Source of the DNA: an uncultured Pseudomonadota bacterium
GTDB lineage: Bacteria > Pseudomonadota > Gammaproteobacteria > Methylococcales > Methylomonadaceae
Length of the DNA: 7,642 nucleotides
Assembly (NCBI GenBank): GCA_903902945.1
Contig: CAIUWU010000300.1
Span: 1-7,642, forward strand
Direction: 5' to 3'
In this document: positions 1-5,119 of the stretch, piece after piece
Position numbering within the stretch: position 1 is the first letter of the stretch
Layout of the letters: every line of letters starts with the position of its first letter
The notes under the pieces: model-generated
What the model was told of the DNA's origin: nothing
Database searches by the model: none
The model's input: the letters and a program-made list of their open reading frames with translations, nothing else
Translations under genes and position numbers: made by a program

Positions 1-108
1 AATTAGCTAATAAAACGATATTTTTTGATTTTCATATCTTATTTTAAGCATTAAGACCTCGTCCACGCTGCCCGGCCCCTGCATGCCCCGCAGACCTAAG
101 GACCAGGA

Positions 109-161
109 ATTGTAAACAAATTAGAAACAATTAATGCACCGAAATCGGTATTGTAAACAAT
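109..161. repeat. Two copies of ATTGTAAACAA, possible operator pair
   Basis: The 11-base word ATTGTAAACAA occurs at 109-119 and again at 150-160, start to start 41 bases, close to four helical turns. Each copy contains the dyad TTGT-AA-ACAA, and the second extends to ATTGT-AA-ACAAT (150-161). Direct repeats of a dyad on one helical face, just upstream of a gene, are typical of a regulator binding pair. I cannot name the regulator. The sequence is AT-rich, so part of the similarity could be chance. Confidence 0.4.
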
Positions 162-179
162 ATTGATTGGCACTAGACT
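151..179 (+). promoter_or_regulatory. Possible sigma-70 promoter of the 52-aa gene
   Basis: TTGTAA (151-156, four of six matches to TTGACA) is followed after 17 bases by TAGACT (174-179, four of six matches to TATAAT). Transcription would begin near 186, giving a leader of about 36 bases before the ATG at 222. The -35 element lies inside the second TTGTAAACAA dyad, so a protein bound there would be expected to affect the promoter. Both hexamers are imperfect and this is a visual call. Confidence 0.3.
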
Positions 180-221
180 ATAGCCAACTTAAAGAGATTA
201 ATTGAAAAAGAGGAAAAGAAA

Positions 222-380
222 ATGAACGAATCAAATAAATATAGAGATATCACTACCGGCTTCTTGTTCGTGACTGGTGTATTTGGCTTTGTTTCCGGGG
301 CTTTCATTGCCTCAACCACTCTTTTTTGTGCCGCCTCGTTAATCAGCAACCTGGACTTTTCAGAATCTGTTGATGCCTAG
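222..380 (+). CDS. Small predicted membrane protein, 52 aa, function unknown
   Basis: A short open frame runs from ATG at 222 to TAG at 378-380. A good ribosome site, GAGG at 210-213, sits 8 bases before the ATG. The peptide has a charged N-terminus (MNESNKYRD), a long hydrophobic stretch at about residues 13-42, and an acidic tail (LDFSESVDA). The hydrophobic part has helix-packing glycines (G19, G22, G26) and one cysteine (C36). It could form one long or two short membrane helices, with the N-terminus inside by the positive-inside rule. A possible promoter lies upstream and a strong intrinsic terminator begins about 60 bases downstream, so the gene looks like its own transcription unit. I do not recognise the family; regulatory, stress or complex-stabilising roles are common for such peptides, but none is shown here. 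Confidence 0.6.
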   Translation: MNESNKYRDITTGFLFVTGVFGFVSGAFIASTTLFCAASLISNLDFSESVDA

Positions 381-441
381 TTTTACGTTTTATTGTTGGA
401 CCTCCTGTTAGTTAAGCAGTCTTAATCGCACTGCAATCTTT

Positions 442-479
442 AACCCCGCAAGTTGCAAAATTTGCGGGGTTCTTTTTTT
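442..479 (+). terminator. Rho-independent terminator after the 52-aa gene
   Basis: A perfect 10-bp stem, AACCCCGCAA (442-451) with TTGCGGGGTT (462-471), encloses a 10-base loop and is followed by C and seven T residues (473-479). This is a classic intrinsic terminator reading rightward. It has no T-run on the opposite strand, so it is not expected to stop the leftward gene at 569-817. Its presence supports transcription of the small gene upstream. Confidence 0.9.
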
Positions 480-568
480 CTGGCCACCATACAGTCGCTC
501 AGACTTTATGAATTTGCTGGTTTTTGCCAATAAGCATCTGAATTCAGGTTAATAAACCCGACTCAAGA

Positions 569-817
569 TTAAATATGAGTCCTGACAATATCGAGCGCAA
601 TTGCTTTGGCATTTTGTAGCATTCGAACCCGAATCACTGAATCTTGTTCCAACTCACTGATAAGATAAATTCTGGCATCTGCTTGGCTATGAACACCGAT
701 GACATTAACAGTCTGAGTTAAACATCCCTGTTCGTGCTCGACCAAGCGGGTACAGAAAATCTCGCGACCATCGCTATCATTGACAGTAAAGGCTATTGAT
801 TGAAAATTCAGATTCAT
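569..817 (-). CDS. Hypothetical protein, 82 aa
   Basis: I place the start at the ATG at 815-817 because a good ribosome site (GAGG, plus-strand positions 827-830) lies 9 bases upstream. A TTG five codons earlier (832) would overlap that site, so it is less likely. The stop is TAA at 569-571. The protein is soluble, with no signal peptide or membrane segment. Alternating polar and hydrophobic residues in the first half (IAFTVNDSDGREIFCTRLVE) suggest a beta hairpin or sheet, and the C-terminal half (ALDIVRTHI end) looks mixed alpha/beta. It has two cysteines, C22 and C32. I recognise no family. It is transcribed convergently with the 52-aa gene. The base composition is similar to its surroundings, and the good ribosome site is the main argument that it is real. 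Confidence 0.6.
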   Translation of the reverse strand: MNLNFQSIAFTVNDSDGREIFCTRLVEHEQGCLTQTVNVIGVHSQADARIYLISELEQDSVIRVRMLQNAKAIALDIVRTHI

Positions 818-967
818 TTTGTTGTTCCTCAAACTCTACCCATAAAATATAGCTGGGAGATCAAACATAAAAACGTTAAATACCGATTCACTTATCTCAA
901 AAAAAGATAATTAATCAGCCACAGCCGTCACCATCCGTTTAATCAAAATTACGATTAACAATAAGAA

Positions 968-976
968 TGGCATACT
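968..976 (+). promoter_or_regulatory. Possible extended -10 promoter of the acetyltransferase
   Basis: TGG-CATACT (968-976) matches the extended -10 pattern TGn plus a hexamer with four of six consensus bases. It lies 31 bases before the ATG at 1008. No clear -35 is present at the usual distance, which is tolerated by extended -10 promoters. An inverted repeat, TTAATC (939-944) and GATTAA (953-958), lies just upstream and could be a regulator site. This is a visual call only. Confidence 0.3.
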
Positions 977-1007
977 GTAAGCAATCAGCTATTTCTCAGG
1001 GATTGCC

Positions 1008-1535
1008 ATGTCCTCATACATTTTTTCCAGCGCAAAGATTCAGAATGCCGCTCAAATTGCCGCCCTGGTGAATATGACCTATCGCGGCGACAGCAGCCGG
1101 CTTGGCTGGACCAGTGAAGCCGATCTGCTTGAAGGCCTTAGAACCGATAGTGACGATATTGCCCGACTGATCAACAGCCGTGACGCGGTGATTGTTACTG
1201 CTACCGCAGCCAACCAACTGTTGGGCTCGATCCTGATCCAATATACAGACCAAAGCGCAGAACTGGGCATGTTTAGTGTCCTTCCCAGCCACCAAAACCA
1301 GGGAATCGGTAATTTACTACTGCAATATGCCGAACAATTTTCAACCCAGACCTGGCCTGTGCAACGCTTTCTGATCGCGGTGATTCCCTGTCGCCACGAA
1401 CTGATTGCCTATTATCAAAGACGCGGCTACCGGTTGAATGGAGAAACCCATCCATTCCCGGTCAACCCCAAACTATGGATACCTAAGGTCGATAATCTGA
1501 CCCTGGCTTATATGGAAAAAACCGTTAACGCCTGA
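1008..1535 (+). CDS. GNAT family N-acetyltransferase
   Basis: This 175-aa protein has the length and motif order of a single-domain GNAT acetyltransferase, which moves an acetyl group from acetyl-CoA to an amine on a small molecule or protein. Motif A is at about residues 85-105: a strand (ELGMFSVLP) leads into QNQGIGN at 96-102, the Q/RxxGxG/A loop that holds the CoA pyrophosphate. The C-terminal YYQRRGY (135-141) is the usual motif B helix-to-strand segment near the CoA arm. The N-terminus has the typical acceptor-side helices. AGGG at 998-1001, 6 bases before the ATG, fixes the start. The insertion after motif B (HPFPVNPKLWIPK) resembles the end of GNATs annotated only generally, so the substrate cannot be told. 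The gene appears to stand alone; the following gene is 179 bases away. Confidence 0.88.
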   Translation: MSSYIFSSAKIQNAAQIAALVNMTYRGDSSRLGWTSEADLLEGLRTDSDDIARLINSRDAVIVTATAANQLLGSILIQYTDQSAELGMFSVLPSHQNQGIGNLLLQYAEQFSTQTWPVQRFLIAVIPCRHELIAYYQRRGYRLNGETHPFPVNPKLWIPKVDNLTLAYMEKTVNA

Positions 1536-1630
1536 CAAAGCCGGGTCGTCATTAACCGGCACACAACAGATCAGCCCATCATGATATTGATCTCGGTGGT
1601 TTTACTGGTAACCTTTAGCCCTGTAAGCCG

Positions 1631-1646
1631 TAGTAAAATTTTACTA
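1631..1646. promoter_or_regulatory. Perfect 16-bp palindrome upstream of the NlpE-like gene
   Basis: TAGTAAAATTTTACTA is a perfect 16-base palindrome, 68 bases before the ATG at 1715. It includes TAAAAT (1634-1639), five of six matches to a -10 hexamer, but I find no matching -35. A related small dyad, TTAC-TG-GTAA, lies about 30 bases upstream (1602-1611). A regulator dimer could bind the palindrome and control the exported protein downstream. It does not resemble a Fur box. It is not a terminator because no T-run follows and the stem is AT-rich. Confidence 0.4.
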
Positions 1647-1714
1647 GCGCCCGCTTTACCAGCCGTTGCGCTTTTCATTCCCGATCCGTTTACCAACAGA
1701 AACAGAAATTTTTT

Positions 1715-2260
1715 ATGCAGACATTACCTACAACAATTAAAAAAAATGTGACATTGCTTTGTTTCGGCGCATTGCTTTCAACGCTTAACACTGGTTGGGC
1801 GGAATCCGATATGCAACTGCAGGAAAAAGCACTCAAAGCCCGCGAATCGATCCGCCACGGCGGCATGGATCATTCAGAACACGAAAATAGCCCTGGCACT
1901 GAAGCAGGCAATGGTTTCCGCGGTGTTTTCTATGGCTACCTGCCTTGCAAGGAAAAAGACTGTACCGGCCTCAAAATGACCTTGTCCTTAAAACCCAAAA
2001 GCAATTACTTACTGGTCAGCCAGCCTGCCAAACCGTCCAGCCGCGAGTTTTACGAAAAAGGTAAATATGAATGGAATGACAAGACCCGTATTTTGTTATT
2101 GACCCCCAATAAAGATGCTCCGCAACGTCAGTTGAGCATTGAAGATGACAGTGCGCTGGTGGTGCTAAGCGCGGAAGGCAAACTGATGCCGGGTGACCAA
2201 GAAGCCTACACCTTGCGCAGAAGTGATAAATCCAAAACCCGCGAAGTACATATTCACTAA
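1715..2260 (+). CDS. Exported NlpE N-terminal-domain-like protein with a metal-type His/Met motif
   Basis: The 181-aa product begins with a signal peptide: KK at 9-10, a hydrophobic core at about 12-24, and a likely cleavage after TGWA (residue 29). It lacks a usable lipobox, so it is probably soluble in the periplasm. Residues 68-168 resemble the NlpE N-terminal domain (copper resistance and envelope-stress protein). They start with GVFYGYLPC, followed by strands and a C-terminal EAYTLRR strand. In NlpE the corresponding cysteines form CxxC; here C78 and C83 are CX4C. Residues 48-56 (HGGMDHSEH) resemble the MDHS copper-binding repeats of PcoA/CopB-type proteins, and the protein ends in HIH. 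A copper or envelope-stress role is plausible but inferred. The ribosome site before the ATG is weak. A bidirectional terminator follows within 20 bases. Confidence 0.75.
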   Translation: MQTLPTTIKKNVTLLCFGALLSTLNTGWAESDMQLQEKALKARESIRHGGMDHSEHENSPGTEAGNGFRGVFYGYLPCKEKDCTGLKMTLSLKPKSNYLLVSQPAKPSSREFYEKGKYEWNDKTRILLLTPNKDAPQRQLSIEDDSALVVLSAEGKLMPGDQEAYTLRRSDKSKTREVHIH

Positions 2261-2278
2261 ACCGCACCTCTAACCGAT

Positions 2279-2322
2279 AAAAAAAGCCGGAAGCTGTTTT
2301 GGCAACAGCTTCCGGCTTTTTT
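2279..2322. terminator. Strong bidirectional terminator between convergent genes
   Basis: A perfect 18-bp stem pairs 2281-2298 with 2304-2321 around a 5-base loop (TTGGC). The GC core is GCCGGAAGCTGTT. The right side ends in six T residues (2317-2322) and the left side begins with seven A residues (2279-2285), so both strands have a T-run after the hairpin. It lies between the stop of the NlpE-like gene (2260) and the stop of pit (2340), and can serve both convergent units. Confidence 0.95.
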
Positions 2323-2339
2323 ACATGGAACAATGGCTA

Positions 2340-3452
2340 TTAATGAAGCCAGAAAATCAGCTTCACCATTATCCAGGCCACCCCGCCGGCAGCCGGAATC
2401 GTTAACACCCAAGCCCAGATGATACGTTCAATCACAGACAACTTCAGTGTGTGGGGATTCTTGGCAAAACCTACCCCCATGATCGCCGTTGAAATACTGT
2501 GTGTCGTGGAAACCGGCATGCCAAAATGCGCTGCCGCGACCAGAATGGTGGCAGAACTGGTTTCTGCGGCAAAGCCGTGAATAGGATGCAGTTTAACCAT
2601 CTTATGCCCCAGGGTTCTGATGATTCTCCAGCCACCAACCGAGGTCCCAATCGCCATGACCAAAGCGCAAGTAAAGACAATCCAGTTGTCGATATCTTTT
2701 TCACCACCATCGGGCTTGAGAAACTCGGCCCACTGCGGCAGTTGATCCAGAGTACCGGCGCCATTAGCGGCGAAAATAGCCAACGCAATAATACCCATGG
2801 TTTTCTGAGCATCATTACTACCGTGGGCAAAGCCCATATAACCGGCTGACAACAGCTGCGCCTTGCCAAATACCTTGTTAATCCACTTGGGTCGCACCAT
2901 CCGTTCCATAGCACCACCCATCGTATTCATGCCGCTGATGATCGCCATCAGAACCCCCATGATCAGAATACCCAGTGTAAAACCGGCTACCGGAGAACTG
3001 ATCATAGGAATCACCACTTTCCAGAGCAAACCTTTGTTTTCAGTCCAGACCAGAGCGGTTTTTGACCAAATCAGCACATCAGGATTATTGTTGCCTGCCG
3101 CCAGCGCGGCGCCACATAAACCGCCGATCAAGGCATGACTGGAAGAAGACGGCAAACCCAGAGCCCAGGTGATCAGATTCCAGATGATGGCCCCCATCAA
3201 AGCGCAGATCAGCACTTCGGAGCTGAGATTAACCACATTAGTGTCAACCAATCCGGACGAGATCGTTTTGGCAACCGCAGTTCCCGACAAAGCCCCCACC
3301 AGATTGGTCAACGCCGCCAAAGTAACAGCCTGAGTCGGCGTTAATACCTTAGTGGCCACAACAGTAGCAATAGAGTTGGCCGTATCGTGGAATCCGTTAA
3401 CAAACTCGAAAACCAGGGCCACAAAAATGACAAGCAAAAGCAGTGTCAACAT
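2340..3452 (-). CDS. pit: Low-affinity inorganic phosphate transporter, PiT family
   Basis: The 370-aa inner-membrane protein matches the PiT family (PF01384), which imports phosphate, usually as a neutral metal-phosphate complex, driven by a cation gradient. The duplicated signature is visible: FVNGFHDTANSIATVV near residues 17-32 and FAHGSNDAQKTMGI at 208-221. Each is paired with a serine/histidine loop, LPSSSSHALIGG at 100-111 and PVSTTHSISTAIMGVG at 313-328. Hydrophobic segments cover most of the chain, with a long hydrophilic loop at about 235-257. The length is at the short, bacterial end of the family. The start is supported by AGGGC, which overlaps the stop codon of the preceding DUF47 gene, 10 bases away. 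The pair is therefore one operon, probably translationally coupled. A bidirectional terminator follows the stop. Confidence 0.95.
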   Translation of the reverse strand: MLTLLLLVIFVALVFEFVNGFHDTANSIATVVATKVLTPTQAVTLAALTNLVGALSGTAVAKTISSGLVDTNVVNLSSEVLICALMGAIIWNLITWALGLPSSSSHALIGGLCGAALAAGNNNPDVLIWSKTALVWTENKGLLWKVVIPMISSPVAGFTLGILIMGVLMAIISGMNTMGGAMERMVRPKWINKVFGKAQLLSAGYMGFAHGSNDAQKTMGIIALAIFAANGAGTLDQLPQWAEFLKPDGGEKDIDNWIVFTCALVMAIGTSVGGWRIIRTLGHKMVKLHPIHGFAAETSSATILVAAAHFGMPVSTTHSISTAIMGVGFAKNPHTLKLSVIERIIWAWVLTIPAAGGVAWIMVKLIFWLH

Positions 3453-3462
3453 GAAACAGCCC

Positions 3463-4092
3463 TTATGAATTTTTTAGAACGATGTGATAGACGACGTTAC
3501 CGGCATCGCGGCAACGGTCAATCGCTTTTTCAAGGATCTCGAATAAATCTCTTTTGACCATATAGCGGATAGGGTCCGATTCATTGGCATACACATCGCG
3601 ATACAGCTCCAGTATCTGCCGATCGGCTTCAGCTTCAATACTTTGTAACTGATCGTTGAGTTTTTTTACCACATCCAGGTCCATACCCTTACGCAATTGC
3701 CCCACCATTTGCTGCAACACCTGACAGGCTTGTTCCAGCATTGCCGCACGACTGATGAAATCGACATCACCGATACGATCAGACGCCAGGGTATATCGTT
3801 CGGCAAACTTCTCGACCACTTTAGGAATTTTGTACAAAGCACTGTTCAGCGCTTCAATATCTTCTCGATCCAGAACGGTAACGAAGGTATTCACCAGCTC
3901 TTCACTGATTTCAGCGAATAAATTTTTTTCCCTCCGCCGCGCCTGCTTGAACTTTTCTAACGACTGCTGGGTCGCTGGCAGGCTTAACAACTCGATCAGA
4001 GCCGTTGACGATGAATAAGCAGAATCAGCACTAGCCTCCAGTAAATTATAAAATTTATCACCTTTACCAAAGATGGTTTGCAATGAAAACAT
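3463..4092 (-). CDS. PhoU-like DUF47 family protein, Pit accessory
   Basis: This 209-aa all-helical cytoplasmic protein belongs to the DUF47/PhoU-related family (PF01865, TIGR00153 type). Members are commonly encoded directly upstream of pit, as in the orfA-pit pair of Sinorhizobium, and are thought to modulate the transporter. The sequence opens with MFSLQTIFGKGDKFYNLLE, a typical start for the family. Acidic, PhoU-like metal-binding patches appear at EIEAEADRQI-like residues 152-160 and near the C-terminus (EKAIDRCRDAGN, 188-199). Long amphipathic helices make up most of the rest. The ribosome site AAGGA (plus strand 4099-4103) lies 7 bases before the ATG. It is the first gene of the operon with pit, and a possible promoter is about 50 bases upstream. 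I saw no Pho box in the upstream region, so PhoB control is not shown. Confidence 0.9.
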   Translation of the reverse strand: MFSLQTIFGKGDKFYNLLEASADSAYSSSTALIELLSLPATQQSLEKFKQARRREKNLFAEISEELVNTFVTVLDREDIEALNSALYKIPKVVEKFAERYTLASDRIGDVDFISRAAMLEQACQVLQQMVGQLRKGMDLDVVKKLNDQLQSIEAEADRQILELYRDVYANESDPIRYMVKRDLFEILEKAIDRCRDAGNVVYHIVLKNS

Positions 4093-4138
4093 GGTTTTTC
4101 CTTATCTATAACCCATAAAGCATTTATTAAGTGTGGCT

Positions 4139-4147
4139 ATTATCTCA
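4139..4147 (-). promoter_or_regulatory. Possible extended -10 promoter of the DUF47-pit operon
   Basis: On the minus strand TGA-GATAAT reads 4147 to 4139. It has five of six matches to TATAAT and the TGn extension. Transcription would start near 4132, leaving a leader of about 40 bases before the ATG at 4092. No good -35 is seen at 16-18 bases, as is common with extended -10 promoters. The dyad TAACA-AAGC-TGTTA lies immediately upstream (4148-4161) and could be a regulator site. Confidence 0.35.
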
Positions 4148-4288
4148 TAACAAAGCTGTTAGACCATTTTTAGGCTTAGACAAAGCACGCGCCGCCACTT
4201 TAGCCAGAGACTGTTTAAAACCTGCCTGATTGCAAGTAATTTGTTCGTAATAACAGCTAACTTATTGTAGTTAGAAAGCCTTTGCCGC

Positions 4289-4323
4289 TTATCCACAATT
4301 GCTGTGGATAAGTCTGTGGATTT
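4289..4323. promoter_or_regulatory. Cluster of three DnaA-box-like sequences
   Basis: TTATCCACA, the strict high-affinity DnaA box, occurs at 4289-4297 on the plus strand. The same sequence occurs on the minus strand at 4303-4311, written TGTGGATAA. The two face each other 5 bases apart, and with flanking C and G they form a 10-bp inverted repeat. A degenerate third box, minus strand AAATCCACA (4315-4323, two mismatches), follows after 3 bases. No dnaA, dnaN or mnmG gene is in the window, and all flanking genes run the same way, which argues against an ordinary oriC. The cluster could be a secondary DnaA-binding locus or a DnaA-responsive control site. The sequence match is certain; the function is inferred. 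Confidence 0.55.
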
Positions 4324-4479
4324 CCTATCGATAAGATAACTAACTGCTTAATTTGCGTAAGGTTAACTTAGATTGTCCAATTTTTACACGTCACAAAAAA
4401 TCAATGACTTAAGCGCAAAAACACCGTTCTGCCAACCTGATGCGCCGCATAATCCGCGCTCGGATCCGCATTTTTGATT

Positions 4480-4488
4480 TGTGCATAA
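4480..4488 (-). promoter_or_regulatory. Separate DnaA box (TTATGCACA)
   Basis: TGTGCATAA on the plus strand reads TTATGCACA on the minus strand, an exact match to the TTATNCACA DnaA-box consensus. It is about 160 bases from the three-box cluster, on the other side of an AT-rich stretch, and shortly downstream of the lipoprotein stop. A single nine-base match could be chance; its closeness to the cluster is what makes it worth recording. A weaker two-mismatch candidate, TTTTACACG, lies between them at 4382-4390. Confidence 0.4.
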
Positions 4489-4512
4489 CTACTCAAGACC
4501 ACACAAATTCGG

Positions 4513-5028
4513 CTAATCCCGACCTTCTTGATGATGATGCTGACCGCCATGCTGCCGCTGGCCATCCTGATGCCTGTCTTCCTGTCTATTCGGCTGCGCC
4601 TGCGGGGAAGTCGGTGCCGGCTGACCGTAGAATTGCGGCGCCTGCTGTTGAAATCCCTGCGGTGCTTGCGGCTGATGATCACGGTAATTCAGTTGCGGCT
4701 GATATTGATGCGGCTGAGACGGCTGCTGCCGGGAAGGCTGATATTGCGGGTAAGACTCCGAGCGATGCGGATGATGCTGATCACCGTGCCGATAAGCATC
4801 GTGGCGATAACCACGGTCATGATATTCATATCCAGGCATCACCTGAATTGCCGGCGCGGTTTCATAGATATAAGTACCGCCGCCATAAGGCTGATAAGGA
4901 TATTGAGGCGCATAATACTCATGCTCGACATAGGTATCGGGATAGTAAGCCGGCGGTCCGTAGACTTCACAGCCGCCCAGCAGGCCCAAACCGACCATCA
5001 AGCCCAACTTCGGTAATCTGTTTTTCAT
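4513..5028 (-). CDS. Putative lipoprotein rich in His, Gln, Pro and Tyr
   Basis: The 171-aa product starts with a lipoprotein signal peptide: MKNRLPK, a hydrophobic core, then LGGC with the lipidated cysteine at residue 20. Glu at the next position does not give an inner-membrane retention signal, so an outer-membrane location is likely. Residues 22-67 are rich in Tyr, Pro and Gly (PYQPYGGGTYIY). Residues 68-95 are rich in His, Asp and Arg (RHGDQHHPHR). Residues 96-145 are rich in Gln and Pro, and the tail at 147-171 is again His/Gln/Arg-rich (HGGQHHHQEGRD). No catalytic domain is visible and the mature part is probably disordered. Metal binding or a surface scaffold role is a guess from composition. 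A weak GGGT ribosome site lies 8 bases before the ATG. A plus-strand open frame across the same region is the antisense shadow of its repetitive codons. Confidence 0.8.
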   Translation of the reverse strand: MKNRLPKLGLMVGLGLLGGCEVYGPPAYYPDTYVEHEYYAPQYPYQPYGGGTYIYETAPAIQVMPGYEYHDRGYRHDAYRHGDQHHPHRSESYPQYQPSRQQPSQPHQYQPQLNYRDHQPQAPQGFQQQAPQFYGQPAPTSPQAQPNRQEDRHQDGQRQHGGQHHHQEGRD

Positions 5029-5059
5029 ATCTATTTACCCATGCATCAACAGTGCGCGG

Positions 5060-5115
5060 ATTGTACGGGTTTTTAGTTGCTCGGCTCTAATGATTCGTTC
5101 CGGCTTTTAGGTCAA
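5060..5115 (-). promoter_or_regulatory. Possible promoter region of the lipoprotein gene
   Basis: Reading leftward, TTGACC (plus positions 5110-5115, five of six matches to -35) is followed after 17 bases by CATTAG (5087-5092), a poor -10. Further on, TACAAT (5060-5065) matches -10 in five of six places but has no clear -35. One of these could drive the lipoprotein gene, whose start is at 5028. The 91-base gap after thpR, with no terminator seen, also leaves read-through possible. Confidence 0.25.
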
Positions 5116-5119
5116 CTTA

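Larger units (their letters stand above)
1..221. other. Gene-free left edge with a GC-rich block
   Basis: No gene with a start, ribosome site and stop is visible here. Bases 1-58 are very AT-rich, bases 59-106 form an abrupt GC-rich block containing GCATGC and CCTAAGG palindromes, and the sequence then becomes AT-rich again. Short open frames cross the GC-rich block on both strands: one on the plus strand ends at the TAA near 113, and one on the minus strand is about 36 codons long between stops. Neither has a convincing start. The block could be the remnant of a gene or repeat, but I do not recognise it. The right part (107-221) probably holds the control region of the small gene at 222. Confidence 0.4.
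4093..4512. other. 420-base intergenic region with DnaA boxes and AT-rich stretch
   Basis: No intact gene is visible in this long gap between two reverse-strand genes. From left to right it contains a possible DUF47 promoter (4139-4147), a short dyad TAACA-AAGC-TGTTA (4148-4161), a startless open frame on the minus strand (4145-4261), a compact cluster of three DnaA-box-like sequences (4289-4323), an AT-rich stretch (about 4321-4410), and a further DnaA box (4480-4488). Another short minus-strand frame (about 4401-4490) follows the lipoprotein stop in a different frame. No terminator with a T-run is evident after the lipoprotein gene. Confidence 0.6.

Noticed and set aside
892..910. Inverted repeat TTATCT/AGATAA
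   Set aside because: It is a short AT-only-rich dyad in AT-rich sequence with no T-run suited to termination; too weak to call.
1540..1560. Small inverted repeat GCCGG/CCGGC after the acetyltransferase gene
   Set aside because: The 5-bp stem has an 11-base loop and no following T-run, so it does not qualify as an intrinsic terminator.
1581..1751. Plus-strand 56-codon hydrophobic frame starting MILISVVLLV
   Set aside because: It has no ribosome site, spans the regulatory palindrome and overlaps the NlpE-like gene start in another frame. A leader peptide is possible but unsupported.
2016..2333. Minus-strand open frame of 105 codons
   Set aside because: It reads through the strong bidirectional terminator and lies antisense to the NlpE-like gene, which has clear features of its own.
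2471..2917. Minus-strand frame of 148 codons inside pit
   Set aside because: It is an alternative frame of the pit gene, rich in Trp and Arg with no domain. The pit frame has all family motifs.
4093..4400. Search for a Pho box upstream of the DUF47-pit operon
   Set aside because: No pair of CTGTCAT-like repeats with proper spacing was found by eye, so phosphate-starvation control is not claimed.
4260..4490. Chromosomal or plasmid replication origin
   Set aside because: DnaA boxes and AT-rich DNA are present, but there are no replication genes, no repeated 13-mers or iterons, and no divergent gene arrangement. It is kept as a DnaA-box cluster only.
4440..5090. Long plus-strand open frame of 216 codons
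   Set aside because: It is antisense to the lipoprotein gene, whose repetitive Gln/His/Pro codons keep the opposite frame open. Its product has no domain, and the lipoprotein has a convincing signal peptide and lipobox.
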